Shown: positions 6,208-14,652 of the stretch, in pieces
Position numbering within the stretch: the stretch's first letter is position 1
Layout: each line of letters begins with the position of its first letter
Source: an uncultured Christensenella sp.
GTDB taxonomy: Bacteria; Bacillota; Clostridia; Christensenellales; UBA3700
Direction of reading: 5' to 3'
Length of the DNA: 19,901 nt
NCBI GenBank assembly: GCA_910583735.1
Contig: CAJTXS010000026.1
Coordinates: forward strand, 1-19,901
Notes under the pieces: generated by a model
Database searches by the model: none
The model's input: the letters and a program-made list of their open reading frames with translations, nothing else
What the model was told of the DNA's origin: nothing
Made by a program: the position numbers and the translations under genes

Positions 6208-8142
6208 ATGGCTCAAAAAGATACGGATTTACCTATATACCTATTTCACGAAGGCAATAATTGCGAAAGCGATAAGCTGTTTGCTCCCATAAGGATTAAC
6301 GAGGGCAAAAAGAGCGGATGGAGATTCCGCCTGTGGGCGCCTTCGGCGCTCAGCGTGAGCGTAGTCGGCAATTTCAATTGCTGGGACAGAGACGTCAATC
6401 CCATGACCAAGGTTAAGGGAAGCGGCGGCATTTGGGAGACATTCGTGCCCGACCTTAAGGTCTACGAGGTATATAAGTACAGCGTAGAGCAGGCGGACGG
6501 CAAGTGCGTGCTCAAGGCGGACCCTTACGCTCTGCATGCGGAGACGGCGCCTTATACCGCTTCTAAGCTGTACGAGAGCGATTATAAGTGGGGCGACTCT
6601 AAGTGGCTGTCGGACAGAGAGGGCGTCAATCTCTTCTCCTCTCCCGTCAATATTTACGAGCTGCATTTGGGCTCGTGGCGCAGGCATAGCGACGGCAATA
6701 TAATGTCTTACCGCGATATAGCGGTGTCGCTGCGCGATTATGTGAAAGAGATGGGCTATACTCACGTCGAGATTATGCCCGTTACGGAATATCCGTTCGA
6801 GGGCTCGTGGGGCTATCAGGTCAGCGGAATGTTCGCGCCTACGTCCAGATACGGCACGCCCGACGACTTCCGCTACTTCGTCGACACTCTGCACAAGGCG
6901 GGCATAGGCGTGATCCTCGATTGGGTTGCGGCGCACTTCCCCAAGGACGAGCACGGTCTGTATCGCTTCGACGGCAAGGCTCTGTACGAGTATTCCGATC
7001 CGCTTAAGGCGGAGCATAAGGAATGGGGCACGATGGTGTTCGATTACGGCAGGGCGGAAGTGAGGTCCTTCCTCATCTCGTCGGCTGATTTCTGGGTGAG
7101 GGAGTTCCATGTGGACGGCATACGTATGGATGCGGTGGCGTCTATGCTGTATCTCGACTACGGTCGCAAGGAGTGGCGTCCCAACGCGTTCGGCGGCAAT
7201 TATAACTTAGAGGCGATAGACTTCCTCAAGCAACTCAATACCGTAATACTCACAAGGCATAGAGGACTGATGATGATTGCGGAGGAGTCCACCGCTTTTC
7301 CCATGGTTACAAAGCCTGCGGAAGTGGGCGGCTTGGGCTTTAACTTTAAGTGGAATATGGGCTGGATGAACGACATGCTGTGTTACGTGTCCGCCGACCC
7401 CTTCTTCAGAAAGGATATGCACGATAAGCTGACTTTCGCTATCAGTTACGCCTTTTCCGAGAATTATATTTTGCCGCTTTCTCATGACGAAGTCGTGCAC
7501 GGTAAGCGCTCGCTCGTCAACAAGATGCAGGGCAGTTACGAAGATAAGTTCGAGGCGCTCAAGACTTTCTACGCCTATATGATTGCTCACCCCGGCAAGA
7601 AGCTCATGTTTATGGGCGGGGAGTTCGGTCAGTTCATAGAGTGGGATTATGCCAAGCAACTGGATTGGTTCCTGCTCGATTATCCCCGTCATGCGCAGAT
7701 GCGCGACTTTGTAAAAGAACTAAACAGATATTATCTTAAGCATGCCGAGATGTACGAGCAAGATTGCTCTTACGACGGCTTTAAGTGGATAGTGGTAGAC
7801 GATAACACGCAGAATATAGCTTCCTTCGTGCGATACGACGCCAAGGGCAACTATACGCTCGCCGTGTTCAACTTCAGCCCCGTTACGCGCGAGAAATATC
7901 TCATGGGCGTGCCCGAGGCGAGGGAGTACAAGTGCGCGCTGAGCAGCGGCGACGCCGCATACGGAGGACCGGGCGTGCCGCAGACGGTTGTCAAGGCGAG
8001 CGATACGCCCATGCACTCATATCCCTACAGCGTGTCGCTGACTATCCCCGGCAATTCCGCTACGTATTTCGTCGGCGGTAAGAAATTGAATCTCAAGTCT
8101 GCAAAGACCAAGAAGATAGATAAGGATGGTGAAACAAAATGA
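6208..8142 (+). CDS. glgB: 1,4-alpha-glucan branching enzyme (GH13)
   Basis: The protein has 644 residues. The enzyme cuts alpha-1,4 chains and rejoins them through alpha-1,6 bonds, creating glycogen branches in the cytoplasm. A CBM48-type N-terminal domain (about 25-115) precedes the catalytic barrel. GH13 motifs are intact: ELHLGSW (151-157), PVTEYPFEGSWGYQ (191-204), DWVAAHFPKD (238-247), DGIRMD with nucleophile Asp308, AEES with the acid/base Glu at 359/360, and SHDEVVHGKRS with Asp427. Length is normal for Bacillota GlgB with a single N-terminal domain. It is first in the operon, with a strong promoter and AGGAG site, and its last four bases overlap glgC (ATGA at 8139-8142). Confidence 0.97.
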   Translation: MAQKDTDLPIYLFHEGNNCESDKLFAPIRINEGKKSGWRFRLWAPSALSVSVVGNFNCWDRDVNPMTKVKGSGGIWETFVPDLKVYEVYKYSVEQADGKCVLKADPYALHAETAPYTASKLYESDYKWGDSKWLSDREGVNLFSSPVNIYELHLGSWRRHSDGNIMSYRDIAVSLRDYVKEMGYTHVEIMPVTEYPFEGSWGYQVSGMFAPTSRYGTPDDFRYFVDTLHKAGIGVILDWVAAHFPKDEHGLYRFDGKALYEYSDPLKAEHKEWGTMVFDYGRAEVRSFLISSADFWVREFHVDGIRMDAVASMLYLDYGRKEWRPNAFGGNYNLEAIDFLKQLNTVILTRHRGLMMIAEESTAFPMVTKPAEVGGLGFNFKWNMGWMNDMLCYVSADPFFRKDMHDKLTFAISYAFSENYILPLSHDEVVHGKRSLVNKMQGSYEDKFEALKTFYAYMIAHPGKKLMFMGGEFGQFIEWDYAKQLDWFLLDYPRHAQMRDFVKELNRYYLKHAEMYEQDCSYDGFKWIVVDDNTQNIASFVRYDAKGNYTLAVFNFSPVTREKYLMGVPEAREYKCALSSGDAAYGGPGVPQTVVKASDTPMHSYPYSVSLTIPGNSATYFVGGKKLNLKSAKTKKIDKDGETK

Positions 8143-9329
8143 ATTCCAGAAAAAAGGAATGCGTGGCAATGTTGCTTGCCGGCGGTCAAGGTACGAGACT
8201 GTACTCTTTGACCAAAGACATAGCTAAGCCTGCCGTGTCCTTCGGAGGTAAGTACAGGATTATAGACTTTCCTCTGTCCAACTGCATTAACTCGGGCATA
8301 GATACTATAGGCGTACTCACGCAGTATCAGCCCTTTGCGCTCAACCAGTACATAGGCAACGGTCAGCCGTGGGACCTTGACAGACTGAGCGGCGGCGTAT
8401 TCGTGTTGCCCCCTTACATGAAGAGTAAGAACTCCGATTGGTACAAGGGCACAGCCAACGCCATATATCAGAATATCGCATTTATAGATAAATTCTCCCC
8501 CGAGTACGTCCTCGTGCTCTCGGGCGACCATATCTATAAGATGGATTACGCCGACATGCTCAGCGAGCACAAGCGTCGCGGCGCGGACTGTACGATAGCC
8601 GTCATCGACGTGTCTATCGAAGAGGCGTCCCGTTTCGGTATTATGAACACCAAAGAGGACGGCGAAATATACGAGTTCGAGGAGAAACCCAAGAAGCCCA
8701 AGAGCACCAACGCGTCTATGGGCATATACGTATTCAATTGGGATAAGCTGCGCAAGTATCTCATAGCGGACGAGGCGGATACCAAGTCGTCCAACGACTT
8801 CGGTAAGAATATCATCCCCGACATGCTCGCAGACGGACAGAAGCTGTATGCGTATAAGTTCAGCGGTTACTGGAAGGACGTAGGTACTATCAACAGTCTG
8901 TGGGAGGCCAATATGGACTTGCTGGACGAGAACAGCGGTCTCAATCTCGCCGACAACGGCTGGAAGATATATGCGCGTAATACCGCCGAGCCGCCTCACT
9001 ATACGGGCAGGGACGCGGTGATATCCAACTCGCTCATCACCGAGGGCTGCGAGATAGACGGCGACGTGGTCAACAGCGTTATCTCTACGGGCGCAGAGGT
9101 GTGCAAGGGCGCAAGCGTGAGCCACAGCATAGTGATGCCGGGCGCAAAGGTATGCGAGGGCGCGAGCGTAGCCTATGCGATTATAGGCGCGGGCGCGGTC
9201 ATAGGCAGCGGCGCGCGCGTAGGCAAAGAGCAGTCCGATAAGGACGGGTGCTACGATATATCCGTAGTCGCTCCCGCGTATGTCGTAAAAGACGGCGGCA
9301 TAGTAGACGCGGGCGAGATGGTAGAGTAA
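8139..9329 (+). CDS. glgC: Glucose-1-phosphate adenylyltransferase, catalytic subunit
   Basis: The protein has 396 residues. It makes ADP-glucose and pyrophosphate from ATP and glucose-1-phosphate, the committed step of bacterial glycogen synthesis. The nucleotidyltransferase domain has LAGGQGTRL (13-21), WYKGTANAI (101-109), SGDHIYKMDY (128-137) and FEEKP (180-184). A C-terminal left-handed beta-helix (about 285-390) shows hexapeptide-like repeats. All catalytic motifs are present, unlike the next gene. The start overlaps the glgB stop by four bases, indicating translational coupling. In Bacillota, GlgC commonly pairs with GlgD, and that arrangement is kept here. Confidence 0.97.
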   Translation: MNSRKKECVAMLLAGGQGTRLYSLTKDIAKPAVSFGGKYRIIDFPLSNCINSGIDTIGVLTQYQPFALNQYIGNGQPWDLDRLSGGVFVLPPYMKSKNSDWYKGTANAIYQNIAFIDKFSPEYVLVLSGDHIYKMDYADMLSEHKRRGADCTIAVIDVSIEEASRFGIMNTKEDGEIYEFEEKPKKPKSTNASMGIYVFNWDKLRKYLIADEADTKSSNDFGKNIIPDMLADGQKLYAYKFSGYWKDVGTINSLWEANMDLLDENSGLNLADNGWKIYARNTAEPPHYTGRDAVISNSLITEGCEIDGDVVNSVISTGAEVCKGASVSHSIVMPGAKVCEGASVAYAIIGAGAVIGSGARVGKEQSDKDGCYDISVVAPAYVVKDGGIVDAGEMVE

Positions 9330-9340
9330 GAGGTGAGATT

Positions 9341-10453
9341 ATGAATAATATCATGGGTATAATATTCGCCAGCGACAACGAGTCCAAGCTCAACGAGCTT
9401 ACCCTGCACCGCACCACGGCGTCGTTGCCTTTCTGCGGCAGGTACAGATTTATCGACTTTGCGCTGTCCAATTTCGTCAATTCGCAGATTACCAATCTCG
9501 GTATTATCACGCGTAACAACTATTCCTCGCTGATGGACCACATCCGTATGGGTAGAGATTGGGACCTCAACAGGAAGAACGGCGGCATTGCCGTATTCCC
9601 TCCTTACGTGTCCAACAGCGCGCGCAGCATGAACAGGGGTAAGATAGAGGCGTTGTACTCTATACTCGACTTCATTAAGCGCGGCAGCGAGGACTACGTG
9701 GTAATTACCAACTCCAATATTGCAGCCAATATCGACTTCGACGATGTCTTTGCCGCGCACATTGCAAAGGGCGCGGACATAACTATGTTGACGTACATGG
9801 CTCAACCCATATCTTCGCGTAAAGCCGCCGTAGCTAAGGATGAGAGCGGCAGGATTACGCAGATAAGAGTAGTCCAGACGCCTTCGTCTGTGCTCACGGA
9901 GATGTCTCTTAACGTATATCTGTTGCGTAAGGATTTACTCGTGGACTTGATAGTGGACAGCTATGAGAGAGGTTACACCGACCTCGAGAAGCATATCTTG
10001 CAGCCCGGCTGCGATACGCTCAAGATTTTCGCATATCCCACCGAGGGGTATGTAGGCGTAATAGACGACGTCAAGTCGTATTACGCAGAGAGTATGCGCG
10101 TGCTCGATACCGACCTTCGCAACGATTTATTTACGCGTAACGGCACTATCTTTACCAAGGTTAAGGACAGCGTGCCTACCAGATACCGCAAGGGTGCCGA
10201 GGTCAATAATTCGCTCATAGCCGACGGTTGCGACATCGGCGGCAAGGTAATCAATTCCATACTGTTCCGCGGAGTCACCGTGGAGAAGGGCGCCGTAATC
10301 GAGAACTCTATCGTCATGGAAGGCGGTAAGATATGCGAAGGCGCGCACATCAGTTACATAATAGCGGATAAGGATGTCACCGTCACGTCTAATAAGACTA
10401 TCGGCGGATACGAGACTTATCCTATGGTAATAGTTAAGAATAAGACTGTATAG
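9341..10453 (+). CDS. glgD: GlgD, non-catalytic ADP-glucose pyrophosphorylase subunit
   Basis: The protein has 370 residues. It is a GlgC paralogue that forms a mixed enzyme with GlgC and stimulates it in characterised Bacillota. The P-loop-like GGxGTRL of GlgC is replaced by SDNESKL (11-17). SGDHIYKMDY is replaced by SNIAANIDF (125-133), so it should not be catalytic alone. The fold is retained: GRYRFIDFALSNFVNS near 33-48 and a C-terminal beta-helix (INSILFRGVTVEKGAVIENS region). The ATG at 9341 was chosen because AGGTGAG (9331-9337) sits just upstream and the protein then begins like GlgD. The same frame is open farther upstream but encodes an Arg-rich antiframe of glgC. Confidence 0.95.
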   Translation: MNNIMGIIFASDNESKLNELTLHRTTASLPFCGRYRFIDFALSNFVNSQITNLGIITRNNYSSLMDHIRMGRDWDLNRKNGGIAVFPPYVSNSARSMNRGKIEALYSILDFIKRGSEDYVVITNSNIAANIDFDDVFAAHIAKGADITMLTYMAQPISSRKAAVAKDESGRITQIRVVQTPSSVLTEMSLNVYLLRKDLLVDLIVDSYERGYTDLEKHILQPGCDTLKIFAYPTEGYVGVIDDVKSYYAESMRVLDTDLRNDLFTRNGTIFTKVKDSVPTRYRKGAEVNNSLIADGCDIGGKVINSILFRGVTVEKGAVIENSIVMEGGKICEGAHISYIIADKDVTVTSNKTIGGYETYPMVIVKNKTV

Positions 10454-10469
10454 CAAGGAGGTTGAATAT

Positions 10470-12134
10470 ATGGCCGACACTGTTAAAGCCAAGAAGGCTA
10501 AGAGCGCGCCCAAAGCCGCGCCTGCGGAAGCAAAGGACCGCGTTGCGGACGTTGCGGTAAAGACTGATGTAAAGACTGACGCCGCAGTTAAGCAGACTAA
10601 GTCCGTCGAGACGCAGCCCGAGGTCAAAGCCGAGAAGATTGCAGCCGAGACTAAAGAGGCGCCTGTAAAAGCGGAAAAGGCAAAGGAAGTCAAGAGCGAG
10701 AGCAAAAAGCGTAAGAAGATACTGCTTGTGGCGTCCGAAGCTCTGCCTTACGTCAAGACGGGCGGACTTGCCGACGTAGCGGCGTCGCTGCCTAAGGCGC
10801 TCAATGCGGCAGGCTACGATTGCAGAGTAATTATGCCTCTGTACTTCGATATCCCCGACGACTTTAAGCATACGATGAGATATCTCGGCAATGTTTACGT
10901 GCCCCTTGCTTGGCGCAATCAGTACTGCGGAGTATTCACTCAGACCTATGACGGCGTGACATATTACTTTATAGACAACGAGTTCTATTTCAAACGTCGC
11001 GGTCTGTACGGTCATTACGACGACGGAGAGAGGTTTGCATTCTTCTCCAAGGCGGTGCTCGAAAGCATGTCGGTTACCGACTTCTATCCCGATATCATTC
11101 ACGCCAACGATTGGCATACCGCGCTTACGCCCGTGTATCTCGACGTATTCTACAGAGGTATACCCGCGCTCAGCCATGTCAAGACGGTGTTCACGATACA
11201 CAATATACAGTTCCAGGGGCAGTACGGCGACGGCATAATCGGAGACGTGCTCGGCTTACCGTCCGACAGAGCGAGCCTTGTTATGTACAAGGGCTGCGCC
11301 AACTACATGAAGGGCGCTATCGAGTGCTCTAACGTAGTCACCACCGTCTCGCCCACATACGCTTGCGAGATACTCGATCCCTATTACGGCTATGAGATGG
11401 AAGACATCTTGCGCAGCCGCAGCTATAAGCTGCACGGCATAGTCAACGGCATCGACGAGAAGAGGAACGATCCCGCTACCGATAAGGCGCTCTTTGTCAA
11501 TTACGACCTCGAGCATTACTCTAAGAAAGCGGAGAACAAAGTCAATCTCCAGCGCATGCTCGGACTCCCCGAGAATCCCGACGTAGCCATGATAGGCATG
11601 GTGGGCAGGCTCACCGAGCAGAAGGGATTGGATTTGGTCGCGGGCGTATTGGAGAATATCATGCAGATGCCCGTGCAACTCGTCGTACTCGGACAGGGCG
11701 ACTGGAGATACGAGGATATGTTCAAGCGCACGCAGAACGAGCATAACGCTAAGTTTAGATGCGTGCTCGGCTTCTCCTCCGACCTCGCATCCAAGATATA
11801 CGGCGCTTCGGATATGTTCCTTATGCCGTCCAAGTTCGAGCCTTGCGGCTTGAGCCAGCTAATCGCAATGCGCTACGGCAGCGTGCCGATAGTGAGGGAG
11901 ACCGGCGGACTTAAGGATACGGTCAAGGCGTACGATTGCACTACGGGCGAGGGCAACGGTCTTACATTCTATTCTTACAACGCTTACGACATGCTCGACG
12001 CGATAAGAAGGGCTGTCGGACTGTATTACGATTACAAGCAGGATTGGAGCAAAGTTGTGACCAGCGGCATGAGAGGCGACTATTCTTGGTCGTCCACAGC
12101 CAAGAGTTACGCGGATCTGTACGAGTCGCTGTGA
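10470..12134 (+). CDS. glgA: Glycogen synthase (GT5) with an unusual Lys/Ala/Glu-rich N-terminal extension
   Basis: The protein has 554 residues. It transfers glucose from ADP-glucose to the non-reducing end of glycogen. The GT5 core starts at KILLVASEALPYVKTGGLAD (83-102), with the ADP-glucose-binding KTGGL (96-100). It continues through HANDWHTAL and reaches the C-terminal EPCGL (Glu457) and ETGGL (Glu477). The core length of about 470 is normal. Residues 1-82 are an added low-complexity stretch of Lys, Ala, Glu, Val and Thr, without predicted membrane or folded character. The start is well supported: AAGGAGG at 10455-10461 lies eight bases before the ATG, and no similar site precedes the core. 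The extension may be a flexible tether or a binding tail; its role is unknown. It lies 16 bases after glgD. Confidence 0.96.
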   Translation: MADTVKAKKAKSAPKAAPAEAKDRVADVAVKTDVKTDAAVKQTKSVETQPEVKAEKIAAETKEAPVKAEKAKEVKSESKKRKKILLVASEALPYVKTGGLADVAASLPKALNAAGYDCRVIMPLYFDIPDDFKHTMRYLGNVYVPLAWRNQYCGVFTQTYDGVTYYFIDNEFYFKRRGLYGHYDDGERFAFFSKAVLESMSVTDFYPDIIHANDWHTALTPVYLDVFYRGIPALSHVKTVFTIHNIQFQGQYGDGIIGDVLGLPSDRASLVMYKGCANYMKGAIECSNVVTTVSPTYACEILDPYYGYEMEDILRSRSYKLHGIVNGIDEKRNDPATDKALFVNYDLEHYSKKAENKVNLQRMLGLPENPDVAMIGMVGRLTEQKGLDLVAGVLENIMQMPVQLVVLGQGDWRYEDMFKRTQNEHNAKFRCVLGFSSDLASKIYGASDMFLMPSKFEPCGLSQLIAMRYGSVPIVRETGGLKDTVKAYDCTTGEGNGLTFYSYNAYDMLDAIRRAVGLYYDYKQDWSKVVTSGMRGDYSWSSTAKSYADLYESL

Positions 12135-12201
12135 GCGACAACAGGGGCTTTATATGAGTAAGAGGGAAAAATTAATTGTATAAAACCACTTGGAGCAGAT
12201 A

Positions 12202-14625
12202 ATGGAAATCAAAGACAAACAGCAGTTGCAAAAACTAATCGAAAACAAGGCTACCGTTAACTTCGGTATATCTCTTAAAGAGGCCAATTCCAACCAGTTT
12301 TATAAGTGCGTAAGCATGGCTGTAAGGGATTTGCTTACAGAGCAGAGATACGAGTTCAAGAAGCAGGCGCGCAAGCAGCAGACCAAACAGATATATTACA
12401 TGTCAATGGAGTTTTTGCTCGGTCGCTCGCTTAAGAATCACCTCTTTAACATGGGCATTACCGACGCGGTGAGCGAGATTGCGTCCTCTTACGGCTGGAA
12501 GATGGACGATATATACGCATGCGAGCCCGACGCGGGTCTCGGCAACGGCGGTCTTGGCAGACTTGCCGCCGCATATATGGAGTCGCTTACCAATCTCAAT
12601 TATGCAGCCAACGGCTTTTCGATCAAGTACGACTACGGTATATTCAAGCAGAAGATAGCCGACGGCTGGCAGGTTGAGCTGCCCGATCAGTGGCTCGACG
12701 ACGGCGCGGTATGGCTTACGCCCCGTAAGGAAGACACCTTTACCGTACGCTTCGGCGGAAGAATCAATCAGAGATGGGAAGATGGCAGACTCTACATCGA
12801 TTACGACGATTGCGACGTAGTAGAGGCTATACCTTACGATATGAATATCAGCGGCTACAACAGCTTTGCCGTCAACAAGCTCAGGCTGTGGACGGCGAGC
12901 GCGCCCAAGGTATTCGACATGCAGCTCTTCTCGGAAGGTCAGTATGTCAAGTCCACCGAGGCTCAGGCGCTTGCTGAGAGTATATGCAGAGTACTTTACC
13001 CCGCAGACCACCACGTCGAGGGCAAGATGCTCAGACTTAAGCAGCAGTACTTCTTTGTATCTGCGTCCATACAGTCCATACTCAAGACGCATATAGCTCA
13101 GTACGGCACGCTCGACAATCTCGGCGATAAGGTCGCCATACACATCAACGACACTCATCCCACGCTGTGCATACCCGAGCTCACAAGATTGCTGCTCGAC
13201 GAGTACGGCTACGATTGGGATAAGGCGTGGGACATCGTCACCAAGACGATATCTTACACCAATCACACCGTAATGGCAGAGGCGCTCGAGAAGTGGCCCG
13301 CCAATCTCTTCGAGAGATTGCTCCCCCGCATCTATCAGATAGTGTGCGAGATCAACAGCCGCTTCTGCAACGACTTGTGGAATCACTATCCCAATGATTG
13401 GAACAAGGTATCTTACAACGCGATACTTTCGCACAATCAGATTAAGATGGCTAATATGTGCCTTGCTGCGTCGCATACGATCAACGGCGTGTCCGAGTTG
13501 CACTCCGACATACTTAAGAGGGACGTGTTCGACGACTATTACAAGATGTATCCCGATAAGTTCACCAATGTAACCAACGGTATAACTTACCGCAGATGGC
13601 TTTGCCAAGCCAATCCGAGACTGGCGAGCTTCGTAAGGGATCTCATAGGCGACGGCTTCTTGAAGGATGCCGACGAGCTTAAGAAGCTCGAGCGCTACAA
13701 GGGCAAGCAGGACGTGCTCGCTCAGATTAACGCAATCAAGCTCGCCAATAAGCAAGACCTTGCCGCATATATCGCCAAGGAGACGGGTGAGAAGATAGAC
13801 CCTACCTCTATATTCGACGTACAGGTCAAGAGACTGCACGAGTACAAGAGGCAGTTGCTCAATGTGCTGCACATAATGGACACATATTACGCGCTTAAGG
13901 ATAATCCTTCGCTTGATATCAATCCTCGCACATATATATTCGGAGCGAAGGCCGCGCCCAGCTATTATATGGCTAAGCAGATTATCAGACTTATCTGCCA
14001 GCTCGGCAAACTCATCAACAACGACCCCGACGTCAACTCCAAGTTGAAAGTGATATTCATGGAGAACTATCGCGTATCGCTTGCCGAGATGATTATGCCC
14101 GCGTCCGACGTGTCCGAGCAGATATCCGTAGCGGGTAAAGAGGCGTCCGGTACGGGTAATATGAAGTTCATGATTAACGGCGCAGTTACCATAGGCACTA
14201 TGGACGGAGCCAACATCGAGATTCACGAGAGAGTGGGCGACGACAATATCTTTATCTTCGGTCTGCTGGCGGACGAAGTGGAGAGACTTAACCGCGAGGG
14301 ATATCAGCCCAGCAAGTATTATAACGAGAACGAGCGCGTAAGGCGCGTCATCGACGGACTGCGTCAAGGCGTAGGCGGCGTCAATATGAGCGAGGTGGCT
14401 GACTGTCTCATCAACAGCGACACATTTAAGGTGCTTGCCGACTTCGACACATACTGCGCGGCTCAAGACAGGCTGGATAAGGCATTTTCCGACCGCGAGC
14501 GTTGGGGACGTATGTCGCTTATGAACACTGCGGGAGCAGGCTTCTTCTCTTCGGACAGAAGCATTAAGGAATACGCTAACAGAATATGGCACATTAAGCC
14601 CGTTAGAAACAGCGTAAAGAAATAA
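12202..14625 (+). CDS. glgP: Glycogen/alpha-glucan phosphorylase (GT35)
   Basis: The protein has 807 residues from the ATG at 12202. It releases glucose-1-phosphate from the non-reducing ends of glycogen using phosphate and pyridoxal phosphate. Diagnostic motifs are EFLLGRSLKNHL, EPDAGLGNGGLGRL (108-121), HINDTHPTL, NGVSELHS, and EASGTGNMKF with the PLP-binding Lys655 in GNMKF. The length is typical. GGAG (12192-12195) lies six bases before this ATG. A TTG at 12190 would add MEQI but would place that GGAG inside the coding region, so the ATG is preferred. It follows glgA by 67 bases with no terminator seen, so it is probably co-transcribed. Synthetic and degradative enzymes therefore share one operon. 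Confidence 0.97.
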   Translation: MEIKDKQQLQKLIENKATVNFGISLKEANSNQFYKCVSMAVRDLLTEQRYEFKKQARKQQTKQIYYMSMEFLLGRSLKNHLFNMGITDAVSEIASSYGWKMDDIYACEPDAGLGNGGLGRLAAAYMESLTNLNYAANGFSIKYDYGIFKQKIADGWQVELPDQWLDDGAVWLTPRKEDTFTVRFGGRINQRWEDGRLYIDYDDCDVVEAIPYDMNISGYNSFAVNKLRLWTASAPKVFDMQLFSEGQYVKSTEAQALAESICRVLYPADHHVEGKMLRLKQQYFFVSASIQSILKTHIAQYGTLDNLGDKVAIHINDTHPTLCIPELTRLLLDEYGYDWDKAWDIVTKTISYTNHTVMAEALEKWPANLFERLLPRIYQIVCEINSRFCNDLWNHYPNDWNKVSYNAILSHNQIKMANMCLAASHTINGVSELHSDILKRDVFDDYYKMYPDKFTNVTNGITYRRWLCQANPRLASFVRDLIGDGFLKDADELKKLERYKGKQDVLAQINAIKLANKQDLAAYIAKETGEKIDPTSIFDVQVKRLHEYKRQLLNVLHIMDTYYALKDNPSLDINPRTYIFGAKAAPSYYMAKQIIRLICQLGKLINNDPDVNSKLKVIFMENYRVSLAEMIMPASDVSEQISVAGKEASGTGNMKFMINGAVTIGTMDGANIEIHERVGDDNIFIFGLLADEVERLNREGYQPSKYYNENERVRRVIDGLRQGVGGVNMSEVADCLINSDTFKVLADFDTYCAAQDRLDKAFSDRERWGRMSLMNTAGAGFFSSDRSIKEYANRIWHIKPVRNSVKK

Positions 14626-14652
14626 AAACACATCTGAAGGAGGGCGCGGTAT

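Noticed and set aside
9248..9340. Upstream extension of glgD by 31 residues
   Set aside because: It overlaps glgC, encodes an Arg-rich peptide unlike GlgD, and the ATG at 9341 has a ribosome site.
12190..12201. TTG start for glgP
   Set aside because: The only Shine-Dalgarno-like GGAG (12192-12195) would fall inside the coding sequence; it is correctly spaced for the ATG at 12202.
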